Below are positions 32,701-41,848 of a stretch of DNA of 43,473 bases, piece by piece. Under the pieces are notes generated by a model, which made no database searches, was not told the DNA's origin, and saw only the letters and a list, made by a program, of their open reading frames with translations. Source of the stretch: Stieleria tagensis (lineage in GTDB: Bacteria > Planctomycetota > Planctomycetia > Pirellulales > Pirellulaceae); NCBI RefSeq assembly GCF_024129865.1, contig NZ_JAMYFE010000057.1, positions 1-43,473 on the forward strand, read 5' to 3'. The translations under genes and the position numbers were made by a program. The stretch's first letter is position 1. Each line of letters begins with the position of its first letter.

Positions 32701-34140
32701 ATGACTAAAATTTCACCGTTGTTTCCCTGCGGTCGCGTCGCAAACTTGCTGGGGCGACGAGAGTGGCTTCGCCGAGCTGGCGCCGGTGCAGGTATGATTG
32801 GCCTTGCCAGCCTCATGGCAGATCAGAGTCTTCTGGGCGCACCGCAATCGGAAAATGCATCTGATCCGGTGACTTCATTGCTGCCGCGCCCTGGTCACTT
32901 CCCCGCCAAAGCAAAGTCGATCATTTGGCTATTCATGGAAGGTGCCCCCAGTGCTGTCGACATGTTCGACCGCAAGCCTGAACTCGACAAACGAGATGGT
33001 GACAGCACAGACATCCAGGCTTTCTTTGGCAACCCTGGGCCATTGATGAAGTCGCCGTTTTCATTCAAGCAATATGGAGACTGCGGGCAGTGGGTTTGCG
33101 ACAAGTACACCAACGTCGCCAAGCATGTCGATAAAATGGCGTTCATCAAATCGTGTTACAGCGAATCGAATGACCACGTACCAGCAATTTACCAAATCAA
33201 TAGTGGACTGCCTCGGCCGGGTTTTCCCACAGCCGGAGCGTGGGCGACCTATGGTTTGGGCAGCGAGAATCAAGATTTGCCCGGCTATGTGGTGATGGGT
33301 AACACCCAAGGAGCCAAAGGCGGTCCGCACAATTGGGGATCGGGTTTCCTGCCGTCGACATTTCAAGGAACGCTTTTTCGATCCCAGGGCGCTCCGGTTC
33401 TCAATCTCAAACGGCAACCCAAGATTACCAAGCAAGACCAGCGTGCGCAACTCGACCTGATGGCCAAGTTGAACGATGAACACATGCGGCGCCACACAGA
33501 TGACGCTGAGTTTGCAAACCGCATGCAGTCGTTTGAGTTGGCGTTTCGGATGCAGAAAGAGGCTACCGAAGTTGTCGATCTTTCGCGAGAAACTCAGGCA
33601 ACGCAGGCGATGTACGGGATCGACAATCCAAGATCCAAGTCGTTCGGGTCCAAATGCTTGATGGCACGAAGACTTGTTGAAAGTGGTGTTCGGTTTGTGC
33701 AGGTCTACAGCGACGGGGAGTGGGATGCCCACGACAATCTTGAAGAGAATCACACGCATCATTGCGCTGCCACGGATGTTCCCGTAGCCGGTCTGTTGAG
33801 CGATTTGGAGGCGCGCGGACTACTCGATTCAACCCTTGTGATCTGGGGTGGCGAGTTCGGACGCATGCCGATCTCTCAAAACGGAAAGGGGCGCGATCAC
33901 AATCCCAAAGGATTCATGCAGTGGATGGCTGGTGCGGGAATCAAGGGCGGTGTCAGTTATGGTGAGACAGACGAGATCGGCTACGAAGCCGTGGAGAACC
34001 CCGTCAGCGTGAATGATCTTCACGCCACCATTCTCCACCTGCTTGGCCTCGACCATCAGCGACTGACCTACTTCCACAACGGTCGTAGTTACCGGCTAAC
34101 CGATGTCGCCGGCGAAGTGATACAGGAAATTCTTTCCTAG
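32701..34140 (+). CDS. DUF1501 protein, Tat-type export signal
   Basis: 479 residues, ATG start 10 bases after the PSCyt1 gene, clearly co-transcribed. The N-terminus has LGRREWLRRAGAGAGMIGLASL, a twin-arginine signal. Mature DUF1501 features: IIWLFMEGAPSAVDMFDRKPE, CLMARRLVESGVRFVQV, LVIWGGEFGRMPISQNGKGRDHNPKGF and a C-terminal DLHATILHLLGLDH. The fold is related to alkaline phosphatase/sulfatase, but function remains unproven. A second copy of this family, in the sigma operon at 19.6 kb, is shorter and differently regulated. Convergent with the DUF1080 gene. Confidence 0.92.
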   Translation: MTKISPLFPCGRVANLLGRREWLRRAGAGAGMIGLASLMADQSLLGAPQSENASDPVTSLLPRPGHFPAKAKSIIWLFMEGAPSAVDMFDRKPELDKRDGDSTDIQAFFGNPGPLMKSPFSFKQYGDCGQWVCDKYTNVAKHVDKMAFIKSCYSESNDHVPAIYQINSGLPRPGFPTAGAWATYGLGSENQDLPGYVVMGNTQGAKGGPHNWGSGFLPSTFQGTLFRSQGAPVLNLKRQPKITKQDQRAQLDLMAKLNDEHMRRHTDDAEFANRMQSFELAFRMQKEATEVVDLSRETQATQAMYGIDNPRSKSFGSKCLMARRLVESGVRFVQVYSDGEWDAHDNLEENHTHHCAATDVPVAGLLSDLEARGLLDSTLVIWGGEFGRMPISQNGKGRDHNPKGFMQWMAGAGIKGGVSYGETDEIGYEAVENPVSVNDLHATILHLLGLDHQRLTYFHNGRSYRLTDVAGEVIQEILS

Positions 34141-34214
34141 ATCTGATGAGTCGGAAGTCCGAAAGCGGTGACGTGTCGTTCCACCGTTTCAAATGCTGTG
34201 TATTGGATGCAACT

Positions 34215-34238
34215 AAGTGGTGTGCTCAGCACCCACTT
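34215..34238. terminator. Weak stem-loop between convergent genes
   Basis: AAGTGG-TG pairs imperfectly with CA-CCCACTT around a short loop, in the 126-base gap between the convergent DUF1501 and DUF1080 genes. The location suits a bidirectional terminator, but there is no T-tract. Confidence 0.2.
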
Positions 34239-34266
34239 CCCCGCCGGTTGAATCCTGACGTTTCTG

Positions 34267-35046
34267 TTAGAAATCGGTTTCGGCGTCCTTGAGATCGATG
34301 GCTTTGATCCAGGTGTTGCGGTAACGCACGTCGTGGCCTTCGCATTGCAACTTCAATCCTTGTGGGGTGTCGGTGATGCCGAAGCCGTTGTCATTGCCCC
34401 CGTCGACTCCGGATGCGGGGCCGCCCCAAACCTTATTGATGGTTTGATTGGTGTGAACTTTTTCACCGTTGAAGTACATCGTGACTTGTGGCTTCTTGAC
34501 CAACTTGCCATCCGCGAAGCGGGCAGCGCGGAACACGATGTCATAAGCGTTCCATTTTCCGACACCGTTGTAGGCGTGGTACGGTGATTCGGTTTCGTTG
34601 ATCACCGCGGCCATGCCGTGTTTAGTCTTGTCGCCATCAAGGACTTGGATTTCGTAGCGGTTCTGCAAGTAGACGCCGCTATTGCCACCGGGTTTCATGA
34701 TCAGAAATTCGATGTGCAGGCGGAAATCTCGGTAGTTTTTTTTCGTCACCAAATCCGCGGCGCCATACTTGCCACCATCGGCCGCACGATCGTCGGTCAT
34801 CAGGCAGGTGCCACCATCGACGGGGTCTTCGACGATCTTCCATTTAATCGGCAGCGACGATCCGAATCGGGGGCCTTCCCAGTATGTCCATTTGCTGTCG
34901 AGCATCTCGCGCGACCCGTCGATGATGACTTCGGCGCCTTCGATAGGCTTGGCACCGACACCAACAGACTCGGGCGGCGCTTGGGCGTGCGCGGTCAGGG
35001 ACAGACAAAAGAACGACAGGGCGATGGATCGTGTGAGTGTTTTCAT
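34267..35046 (-). CDS. DUF1080 (3-keto-disaccharide hydrolase-like) exported protein
   Basis: About 259 residues from ATG 35046, which gives a signal peptide (SIALSFFCLSLTAHAQA). The whole mature protein matches DUF1080, a concanavalin-like beta-sandwich: DFRLHIEFLIMKPGGNSGVYLQ, YEIQVLDGD, YHAYNGVGKWNAYDIVFRA and RNTWIKAID at the end. Some members hydrolyse 3-keto-glycosides made by FAD sugar dehydrogenases. Its proximity to the PSCyt1/DUF1501 operon and the distant FAD oxidoreductase fits a periplasmic sugar-degradation role. It faces the operon and ends 126 bases from it. The inverted repeat copy at 35.1-35.3 kb occupies its upstream region. Confidence 0.9.
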   Translation of the reverse strand: MKTLTRSIALSFFCLSLTAHAQAPPESVGVGAKPIEGAEVIIDGSREMLDSKWTYWEGPRFGSSLPIKWKIVEDPVDGGTCLMTDDRAADGGKYGAADLVTKKNYRDFRLHIEFLIMKPGGNSGVYLQNRYEIQVLDGDKTKHGMAAVINETESPYHAYNGVGKWNAYDIVFRAARFADGKLVKKPQVTMYFNGEKVHTNQTINKVWGGPASGVDGGNDNGFGITDTPQGLKLQCEGHDVRYRNTWIKAIDLKDAETDF

Positions 35047-35120
35047 GTCCCAATGTATAATCGGGGCGGATTTGACAAGCAAGCAATTGGCCAGTTTGCA
35101 GGGACTTCATCTGATCCCGC

Positions 35121-35310
35121 GCTCACGCGTTTTGAAGTTGCGCTTTTACGGTAACCCGACCGGGCTGTTGATTTAATTAGCCGGTCGCTAGTTGGTGTGG
35201 AGGATTTATCCGACCGGCCTGATTCTTCGTCGAAAACCCTCACCCGAGTCGGATAAATCCTCCACACCAGCGCCGTTGAAGTGACGCGTCGGGTTTCCAA
35301 AAACCAAGGC
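35121..35310 (-). repeat. Modular intergenic palindromic repeat (right inverted copy)
   Basis: Reverse-complement copy of 27365-27560, with a perfect 22-bp hairpin (35193-35214 with 35248-35269, 33-base loop). It lies between the divergent DUF1080 and PQQ/LamG genes, so it sits in both upstream regions. The end TTTTGAAGTTGCGC (35130-35143) is also the end of the repeat at the right edge of the window. Small indels distinguish the two copies. Confidence 0.85.
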
Positions 35311-35402
35311 CTGGCACTAAAACTTGCAACTTCAGTACGCTCGAGGTGGGGTACAATCTGGGGAATTGCTACCACCGATTGGATCCTTACGGGAACTGAA
35401 CC

Positions 35403-38400
35403 ATGCTGCGCCTGCTATTACGGTTCATTGTGCTGTTGTGTTTGGGTTTGATTTCTGCGGCGGAACCGGGTGATGCGCTGGCTGATGCACAGCAGGACGC
35501 CGCCGATTTGATTCAACAGTCCGGAGTGTCGGCCGGATTGGTGGTGCACCTGAACGCCGGCGACGGAGTATTGACCGCGGCGCTGCGTGGTAGCGATGCG
35601 ACTCAGGTCCACGGACTGGTTGCCGATGCATCCACCTTGCCCGCGATCCGGCAGCGTGTTCGTTCATCAGGAAACTATGGTGACGTTTCCTTTGACGGTT
35701 TTACTGGCGATCAGTTGCCTTACGTCGACAACATGGTCAACCTGTTGGTTGTGCAATCAGCGGGGGCCGTGTCACGCGACGAGATGTTGCGGGTGTTGGT
35801 GCCCAATGGTGTGGCGATGATCCACGAAAATGATCAGTGGACCAAGCTGGTGAAGCCACGGCCAGACAATATCGATGAATGGTCCCACTACTTGCACGAC
35901 GCCAGCGGGAATTCCGTCGCGCATGACGACGTCGTCGCACCGCCGCGCCACTTGCAATGGGTGGGCAGTCCGCGTTGGTCGCGCCATCACGATCGCATGG
36001 CCAGCATGAGCGCTTTGGTTTCGACCGGCGGACGAATGTTCTACATCATGGATGAAGGCAGTCGAATTTCGATCCAGTTGCCGCCGAAGTGGAAATTGAT
36101 CGCTCGTGATGCCTTCAACGGCAGCGTGTTGTGGAAGAAGGACATCGAACATTGGCAACCGCACTTGTGGCCACTCAAAAGTGGGCCCTCACAGTTATCG
36201 CGGCGACTGGTATCCAGCGAAAAAGAAGTCTTTGTGACGTTGGGGTTTGATGCACCGTTGGTTGCCTTGGACGCCGCCAGTGGCGAACTGCTGAGAACCT
36301 ATGAGGGTAGCGATGCGACCGAAGAGATCATTTCGATCGGTGACAGGCTGTACTTGGTGGTCCGCAAGGGCAAAGCCGAGTTGGCTGATTATGCGCCGCT
36401 ACATCCCACGGTGGGCGACCAAGCCCGATCACGCGGTTTCTTTTGGGACGAACAACCGCGGGTGTTGATGGCGTTCCAGGCCAGCACCGGCAAGCAGTTG
36501 TGGGCGAAAACCACCAAGATCTCGCCGCTGACCCTCGCCGCGACGGATTCACAATTGTATTTCCACGACGGCGAGCGGATCGTCAGTCTGGACGGGTCCA
36601 CCGGCGAGGTCGCTTGGGAAAGCCAGCCCGTGACACGGCGTGATTCGTTCACGTTTAATTTTGGCCCGCGATTGGTCGTTTACAACGACGTGGTGCTGTA
36701 CGCCGGTGGCGACGGCAAAATGATCAGCAGTGACAGCAAGAGTGGTGAAACGCTTTGGGAGGCAAGTTTTCCCAACAGTGGTTATCAGTCGCCACAAGAT
36801 TTGATGGTGGTCAACGGTTTGGTCTGGTTGGCACCGTTGACGTCGGGCAAGGACAGCGGCATGTACACCGGTCGCAATCCACGTACCGGGCAAATCGTCA
36901 AACAGTTTTCGCCAGATGTGGATACCTATTGGTTCCACCATCGATGTTACATCGCCAAGGCGACCGACAACTTCTTGATGCCGTCGCGAACCGGTATCGA
37001 GTTTGTGGATCCGGATCAAGAACACTGGGATATCAATCACTGGGTTCGGGGCGGATGTTTGTACGGCGTGATGCCTTGCAACGGATTGACCTATGCTCCG
37101 CCGCACAACTGTGCCTGCTATCCCGAGGCGAAACTATTTGGATTCAATGCCTTGGCACCGCTCGCGCCGACACGCCCGATTCCAACCGACGTGCCCGAAC
37201 AGGGGCGACTGGAAATGGGACCGGCATTTGACACTCCATTGCAGTCGGACGACACCGATGGTCTGTCAGATGACTGGCCGACCTACCGCCACGATTCGGG
37301 GCGTAGCGGGACCACGGCCGGTGACATCGAAGTGGATGTGGACCAGAAATGGTCGGCCGAACTGGGCGGTCGATTGACGTCGCCTGTGATCGCCGGCGGC
37401 AAAGTGTATGTTGCCCAGGTCGACCAACACACGATGCACGCGTTAGACGAAAAAACTGGGGCCGCCGAGTGGGCATTCACTGCCGGCGCGCGGATTGATT
37501 CGCCACCAACGATTTATCGTGGGCGTGTGATCTTTGGCAGTGCCGATGGCTGGGTGTATTGCTTGAACACCGCTGGTGAGTTGGCGTGGCGTTACCGGGC
37601 CGCACCGATTGATCGACGCGCGATGGCCTATGAACAATTGGAATCCCTGTGGCCGGTACACGGCAGCGTCTTGGTCCACGACGACACGATCTACTGTGTC
37701 GCCGGTCGTTCGAATTTCCTGGACGGGGGATTGCGGCTATTGCGATTGGATTTGGCCAGCGGTCGGAAATTGTCGGAAACGATCATGGATGAAACGAATC
37801 CGGAAACCGGCAACAACATTCAAGAGAAACTTCAAATCCTGCAAATGCCGGTCGGGCTGCCCGATATTCTGTCCAGCGACGGGCGTCACGTGTTCATGAA
37901 GTCGCAGAAGTTCGATTTCGATGGCAACCGTCTTGAGATCGGTCCCAACTCCGGTGACTTTGCCACCCAGGCATCCAAACAACGCGGTCCCGATGCGCAC
38001 ATCTTTGCGCCGATGGGATTTCTAGATGACACTTGGTTCCACCGATCGTACTGGGTACTAGGCCAAAGTTTTGCCGGTGGACACGGCGGTTATTACCAAG
38101 CCGGCCGGTTCGCGCCGTCGGGACGAATTTTGGTCAAAGGCAACGGGTACGTGTATGGCTATGGGCGCAAGCCTCAGTACTTGCGTTGGACAACGGTGCT
38201 GGAACATCAACTGTTTGCCGCCGAACAGAATCCACCTGAGATCCCCAGAGGTTTTGGCAAACAGCGTGGTGGCGGTGGCGCCGGTGTTGCATCAGCGTCG
38301 TTCCCCAAATCGGCCAGTCTGAATCCGTTGGGTAAACCGATCACGATCGAAGCCTGGGTGACGTCCACCAGACCCAACGGAGTCGTGGTTGCCCGCGGCG

Positions 38401-39317
38401 GGCCGACGGAGGGATTCGCGCTGACGCTGAACAATGGCAAACCCCAGTTCCATGTTCGCACCCAGAAAAAATTGTCTACGGTGGAAGGTCCGGATCGAAT
38501 CGTTGGCGGTTGGCATCACCTGGTCGGTGTCCTAGACAATGACAAACAGATGAAGCTGTACGTCGACGGCGAACTGGCCGACAGCGGTCTGTCGAACGGT
38601 CTGTTGACAACCGATCCGGTGCAGGGCTTGGACGTTGGAGCGGACGGTCAAACGGCGGTCGGCGAGTATCAGTCGCCATTGCCGTTGGCCGGCGCGATCG
38701 ACGAAGTGCGATTGTATTTCCACACGGCCACGGCGGAACAGATTCGTCGACGTTTTCAAGACGGTGTGGAGATGTCGCCTGATGCGGTGCTGGCTGTCAG
38801 TTTTGATGACGGAACCGCCCGGGACCATAGTCTGCATCGCAACAACGGCACTCTGGAAGGCGGCAAATTGATTGAAGGGAAATTTGGCAAGGCGATCCAG
38901 TTCCTGGCCCAACGGCAAAACCCTGGCAAAAAGAAAGCCGGTGGGAACAGCACGAACAAACCGGGCGATAGCCTAGTGGCGCCCAAGTGGGCCAGTGACG
39001 TTCCCATTTATGTGCGCGGAATGGTATTGGCCGGTGACAAATTGTTTGTCGTCGGGCCTCCAGACACGATCGACGAAGAACAGACGTTTGAAAAGCTAAG
39101 CGAAAGTGATCCCGAGGTGCAAGCATTGCTCGACCAGCAAGATGCGGCTCTACTGGGCGCCGACGGATCCTCTCTCTTGGCGGTCAATATTGATACCGGT
39201 GAAGTGGAGAACGAAGTCAAATTGTCGGCGCTGCCGACGTGGGATGGATTGGCCGCTGCAAACGGAAGGTTGTTTTTATCAACGCTCGATGGGACGGTGA
39301 TTTGTTTCGCAAAATAG
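35403..39317 (+). CDS. PQQ-propeller/LamG exported protein with N-terminal methyltransferase-like domain
   Basis: 1304 residues with a signal peptide (LLLRFIVLLCLGLISAAEPG). Residues ~43-145 resemble a class I SAM-methyltransferase core: GLVVHLNAGDGVLTAAL at motif I, an acidic strand end GLVADAS, and a motif IV-like LLVVQSAG; the glycine-rich loop is degenerate. From ~150 there are PQQ/BamB-type propeller repeats (for example LIARDAFNGSVLWKKDI, LVALDAASGELLRTY, IVSLDGSTGEVAWES, MHALDEKTGAAEWAF). A LamG beta-sandwich is inserted at ~966-1140 (ITIEAWVTS, WHHLVGVLDND, LYVDGELAD), and the propeller resumes to the C-terminus. Likely a periplasmic or outer-surface binding or oxidoreductase-like protein; quinone binding is uncertain. 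It heads a run ending in ModB/ModC, with only 29 bases before the lipoprotein. Confidence 0.85.
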   Translation: MLRLLLRFIVLLCLGLISAAEPGDALADAQQDAADLIQQSGVSAGLVVHLNAGDGVLTAALRGSDATQVHGLVADASTLPAIRQRVRSSGNYGDVSFDGFTGDQLPYVDNMVNLLVVQSAGAVSRDEMLRVLVPNGVAMIHENDQWTKLVKPRPDNIDEWSHYLHDASGNSVAHDDVVAPPRHLQWVGSPRWSRHHDRMASMSALVSTGGRMFYIMDEGSRISIQLPPKWKLIARDAFNGSVLWKKDIEHWQPHLWPLKSGPSQLSRRLVSSEKEVFVTLGFDAPLVALDAASGELLRTYEGSDATEEIISIGDRLYLVVRKGKAELADYAPLHPTVGDQARSRGFFWDEQPRVLMAFQASTGKQLWAKTTKISPLTLAATDSQLYFHDGERIVSLDGSTGEVAWESQPVTRRDSFTFNFGPRLVVYNDVVLYAGGDGKMISSDSKSGETLWEASFPNSGYQSPQDLMVVNGLVWLAPLTSGKDSGMYTGRNPRTGQIVKQFSPDVDTYWFHHRCYIAKATDNFLMPSRTGIEFVDPDQEHWDINHWVRGGCLYGVMPCNGLTYAPPHNCACYPEAKLFGFNALAPLAPTRPIPTDVPEQGRLEMGPAFDTPLQSDDTDGLSDDWPTYRHDSGRSGTTAGDIEVDVDQKWSAELGGRLTSPVIAGGKVYVAQVDQHTMHALDEKTGAAEWAFTAGARIDSPPTIYRGRVIFGSADGWVYCLNTAGELAWRYRAAPIDRRAMAYEQLESLWPVHGSVLVHDDTIYCVAGRSNFLDGGLRLLRLDLASGRKLSETIMDETNPETGNNIQEKLQILQMPVGLPDILSSDGRHVFMKSQKFDFDGNRLEIGPNSGDFATQASKQRGPDAHIFAPMGFLDDTWFHRSYWVLGQSFAGGHGGYYQAGRFAPSGRILVKGNGYVYGYGRKPQYLRWTTVLEHQLFAAEQNPPEIPRGFGKQRGGGGAGVASASFPKSASLNPLGKPITIEAWVTSTRPNGVVVARGGPTEGFALTLNNGKPQFHVRTQKKLSTVEGPDRIVGGWHHLVGVLDNDKQMKLYVDGELADSGLSNGLLTTDPVQGLDVGADGQTAVGEYQSPLPLAGAIDEVRLYFHTATAEQIRRRFQDGVEMSPDAVLAVSFDDGTARDHSLHRNNGTLEGGKLIEGKFGKAIQFLAQRQNPGKKKAGGNSTNKPGDSLVAPKWASDVPIYVRGMVLAGDKLFVVGPPDTIDEEQTFEKLSESDPEVQALLDQQDAALLGADGSSLLAVNIDTGEVENEVKLSALPTWDGLAAANGRLFLSTLDGTVICFAK

Positions 39318-39346
39318 GTCCGGCGGGCTCCTATTGGACCCCCACG

Positions 39347-40327
39347 ATGTTGCGTTGCGGTATGGCGGCGGCACTTGCGTTGGCCACAACGATCGCGGTC
39401 GCTTGCAACATACCGGTCTTTCGCTATGCGCTGGAACGCTGGCAACCCGATTCCAGTCAGGTGATCATTTTTCACGAGGGCCCGTTGACGTCAGCGCAGC
39501 AGCAACTGCTGGAATCAATTCGTGCCGGATCGAAACAGGATGGCGGTCACGCCAATGCGGAGGTGGTCCAGGTTGACCTAAATGCTGACGACGATCCCAA
39601 GCGTCGTGAATGGTGGTCCGAGATGAAGACGCTGCCCGGTGTCCAGTTGCCTGCGGTCTTGCTGCGCACCCGGTTGGGGCAGGGTCGGTTTGTCAATCAT
39701 TGGCACGGAACGTTGCAGGCCGCAGTCGATGTCGGACTGTATCAATCGCCTGCCCGCGATGAAATTCGCGATCGGCTGTTGGCGGGTCACAGCGTGGTTT
39801 GGTTGTTGATTGGATCGTCGGATTCGGACCGTAATGATCAAGCCAAGGACCAATTGGAAACAACTTTCACGACGCTTGCCAACAAGATCAAACTGCCGCA
39901 AGGCATCGGATTGCCGGGATCGGAATTGTATGCGGATGTTCCCTTGGTGGTGAAATTCAGTGTGTTGCAAATCGACGGCGATGATCCGCGAGAGGCTGTG
40001 TTGACCGGTTTGTTAACGGGACTGCGCAAGCAGGCGTTCGAAGACGGCGAGCCGTTGTTGGTCCCGGTGTTCGGTCGTGGACGTGCGTTGGAAGTGATTC
40101 CGGCCACAGACCTGTCGGCGCGAATGGTGGAGGATCTGACGTTGTTCCTGAGCGGCGCGTGTTCCTGTCAAGTCAAACAGCAGAACCCCGGATTTGATCT
40201 TTTGATCGATGCGGACTGGGACGGACAGCTGTTTGGCGACGAAAGCAATCGGCCTCCGGATCGCAGCGCCGATGTAGGCAAAAACCGCAGCCCTGTGCTG
40301 CTGACGATCCCGCCGGGAAGAAACTAG
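39347..40327 (+). CDS. Putative lipoprotein of unknown function upstream of the molybdate-type transporter
   Basis: About 326 residues from ATG 39347; an in-frame start at 39239 overlaps the PQQ gene and is rejected. The N-terminus MLRCGMAAALALATTIAVAC reads as a lipoprotein signal with lipobox cysteine at 20. The mature part has alternating strands and helices (VIIFHEGPLTSAQQQLL, VVWLLIGSSDSD, LLVPVFGRGRALEVIP) and could be thioredoxin- or Rossmann-like, but no family is recognised. A CSC motif lies near the end. Its stop abuts the binding-protein start region, so it is very probably part of the transport operon, perhaps as an outer-membrane or periplasmic partner. Function unknown. Confidence 0.65.
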   Translation: MLRCGMAAALALATTIAVACNIPVFRYALERWQPDSSQVIIFHEGPLTSAQQQLLESIRAGSKQDGGHANAEVVQVDLNADDDPKRREWWSEMKTLPGVQLPAVLLRTRLGQGRFVNHWHGTLQAAVDVGLYQSPARDEIRDRLLAGHSVVWLLIGSSDSDRNDQAKDQLETTFTTLANKIKLPQGIGLPGSELYADVPLVVKFSVLQIDGDDPREAVLTGLLTGLRKQAFEDGEPLLVPVFGRGRALEVIPATDLSARMVEDLTLFLSGACSCQVKQQNPGFDLLIDADWDGQLFGDESNRPPDRSADVGKNRSPVLLTIPPGRN

Positions 40328-40330
40328 GTG

Positions 40331-41848
40331 ATGGTGATGAATCGTGTGATCGCTTTGATGGTCGGATCGGTAATCGCCTTGGCAGGCATCTTTGCCGCAC
40401 TGGTTGGCAGTGATCCTTCGGGATCTGTGGCGTCGTCACTGGACCAACCGGTGATGATGTACTGTGCCGCAAGCAACCGAGCGGTGATGGAGGCGATTCG
40501 AGAGGACTATTTAAAGGAGTTCGATCGATCGATTGAGATTCAATATGGTCCCTCACAGACGCTGTTGTCATCCATCGAAGTGACTCGGTCAGGAGACTTG
40601 TATCTGCCAGCCGATGACAGTTATCTGGCATTGGGCAAGCAAAAAGGATTGATTGCCGAGACGTTGCCGATCGCAGCGATGCAAGCGGTGATCGTGGTCC
40701 CTAAGGGCAATCCAAAGTCGATCTTGCAACTTTCGGATCTATTGCGCGAGGATGTCACCTTCGTCATGGCCAACCCCCAGACCGCAGCGGTCGGCAAGGT
40801 GGTTCGCGAGGTGTTGATTTCCCAGGGGCGATGGGATCCGATTCAGCAGGCGACCGAGGCGTTTCGGGCGACCGTCAATGAAGTGGCCAACGATATCGCG
40901 GTCGGTGCCGCCGATGCCGGAATCGTCTACGATGCGGTGCTCCATACCTATTCGGAACTGGCGTTTGTCGAAGTGCCTGAGTTGAAGGATGCGACTTCCA
41001 AAATCGCCGTCGGGGTGATCGATCAAACCAAGAATTCTGTGGGGGCATTGCACTTTGCCCGCTATCTCGCGGCCAGTGATCGCGGATTAAAGCGATACCA
41101 GGAACACGGGTTTCGAGTCACCGGCGGCGATGTCTGGAGCGATCGGCCAGAGTTGTCTGTTTTTGCCGGGTCGATGTTGCGCCCGGCCATTGAAGACACA
41201 ATCAATGCGTTCGAAAATCGCGAAGGCATCACGGTCAACCGTGTCTACAACGGTTGCGGGATCTTGGTGGCGCAAATGAAAGCTGGCCAACATCCCGACG
41301 CTTATTTTGCCTGTGACAATGAATTCATGAACCAAGTCCACGATTTGTTCCCCGAACCGGTGCCGGTTTCGCAGAATGAACTGGTAATTTTGGTTCAAAA
41401 AGGTAACCCCAAGAGGATCGCATCGTTGAAAGATTTGGCTTCGCCGGGCTTGCGAGTGGGGATCGGTCATGAGAAACAATGTGCGATGGGTTGGATTACA
41501 CAAAACACTTTTCGTGAGGGTGGGGTGCACAGCGAAATCATGCCGAACGTCACCGTGCAAACTCCGACCGGGGACATGTTGGTCAATCAGCTGCAAACCG
41601 GATCACTGGATGCGGCGGTGGCCTATTTAAGCAACGCTGCTGGTGCAGCGGATAAATTGGATGCGGTGCGGATCGAGGGGATCGAGTGCAGCATTGCGAC
41701 TCAGCCCTGGGCGGTCGCCAGGCAATCGCGATCTCCGCAATTGGCAACACGATTGTTTCAGCACCTGTGCTCGGCCCAGTCACAACGTAACTTTGCTGCT
41801 GAAGGGTTTCGTTGGCAGATCGAACGTGATGCAGTGACCGATGATTGA
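40331..41848 (+). CDS. Tandem-domain ModA-like molybdate/oxyanion-binding protein
   Basis: About 505 residues; possible starts GTG 40328, ATG 40331 and ATG 40337. A hydrophobic export or anchor segment (VIALMVGSVIALAGIFAALVG) is followed by two ABC-type periplasmic binding domains of ModA type in one chain. Domain 1 is at ~40-270 (MMYCAASNRAVMEAI, LYLPADDSYL, VIVVPKGNPKSI, ADAGIVYDA). Domain 2 is at ~274-500 (LSVFAGSMLRPAIEDTI, AYFACDNEFM, VILVQKGNPKRI, LDAAVAYLSNA). Each has its own anion-site start (ASN / GSM). Normal ModA is a single domain of about 230-260 residues. It delivers molybdate, tungstate or another oxyanion to ModB/ModC, whose genes overlap downstream. Substrate not provable. 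Confidence 0.85.
   Translation: MVMNRVIALMVGSVIALAGIFAALVGSDPSGSVASSLDQPVMMYCAASNRAVMEAIREDYLKEFDRSIEIQYGPSQTLLSSIEVTRSGDLYLPADDSYLALGKQKGLIAETLPIAAMQAVIVVPKGNPKSILQLSDLLREDVTFVMANPQTAAVGKVVREVLISQGRWDPIQQATEAFRATVNEVANDIAVGAADAGIVYDAVLHTYSELAFVEVPELKDATSKIAVGVIDQTKNSVGALHFARYLAASDRGLKRYQEHGFRVTGGDVWSDRPELSVFAGSMLRPAIEDTINAFENREGITVNRVYNGCGILVAQMKAGQHPDAYFACDNEFMNQVHDLFPEPVPVSQNELVILVQKGNPKRIASLKDLASPGLRVGIGHEKQCAMGWITQNTFREGGVHSEIMPNVTVQTPTGDMLVNQLQTGSLDAAVAYLSNAAGAADKLDAVRIEGIECSIATQPWAVARQSRSPQLATRLFQHLCSAQSQRNFAAEGFRWQIERDAVTDD

Noticed and set aside
27365-35310. Composite transposon with inverted-repeat ends
   Set aside because: No transposase or integrase lies between the copies, and no target-site duplication is visible; kept only as an inverted repeat pair.
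39239-39346. Upstream start for the lipoprotein gene
   Set aside because: It would overlap the PQQ/LamG gene by about 80 bases and place non-signal sequence before the lipobox signal.
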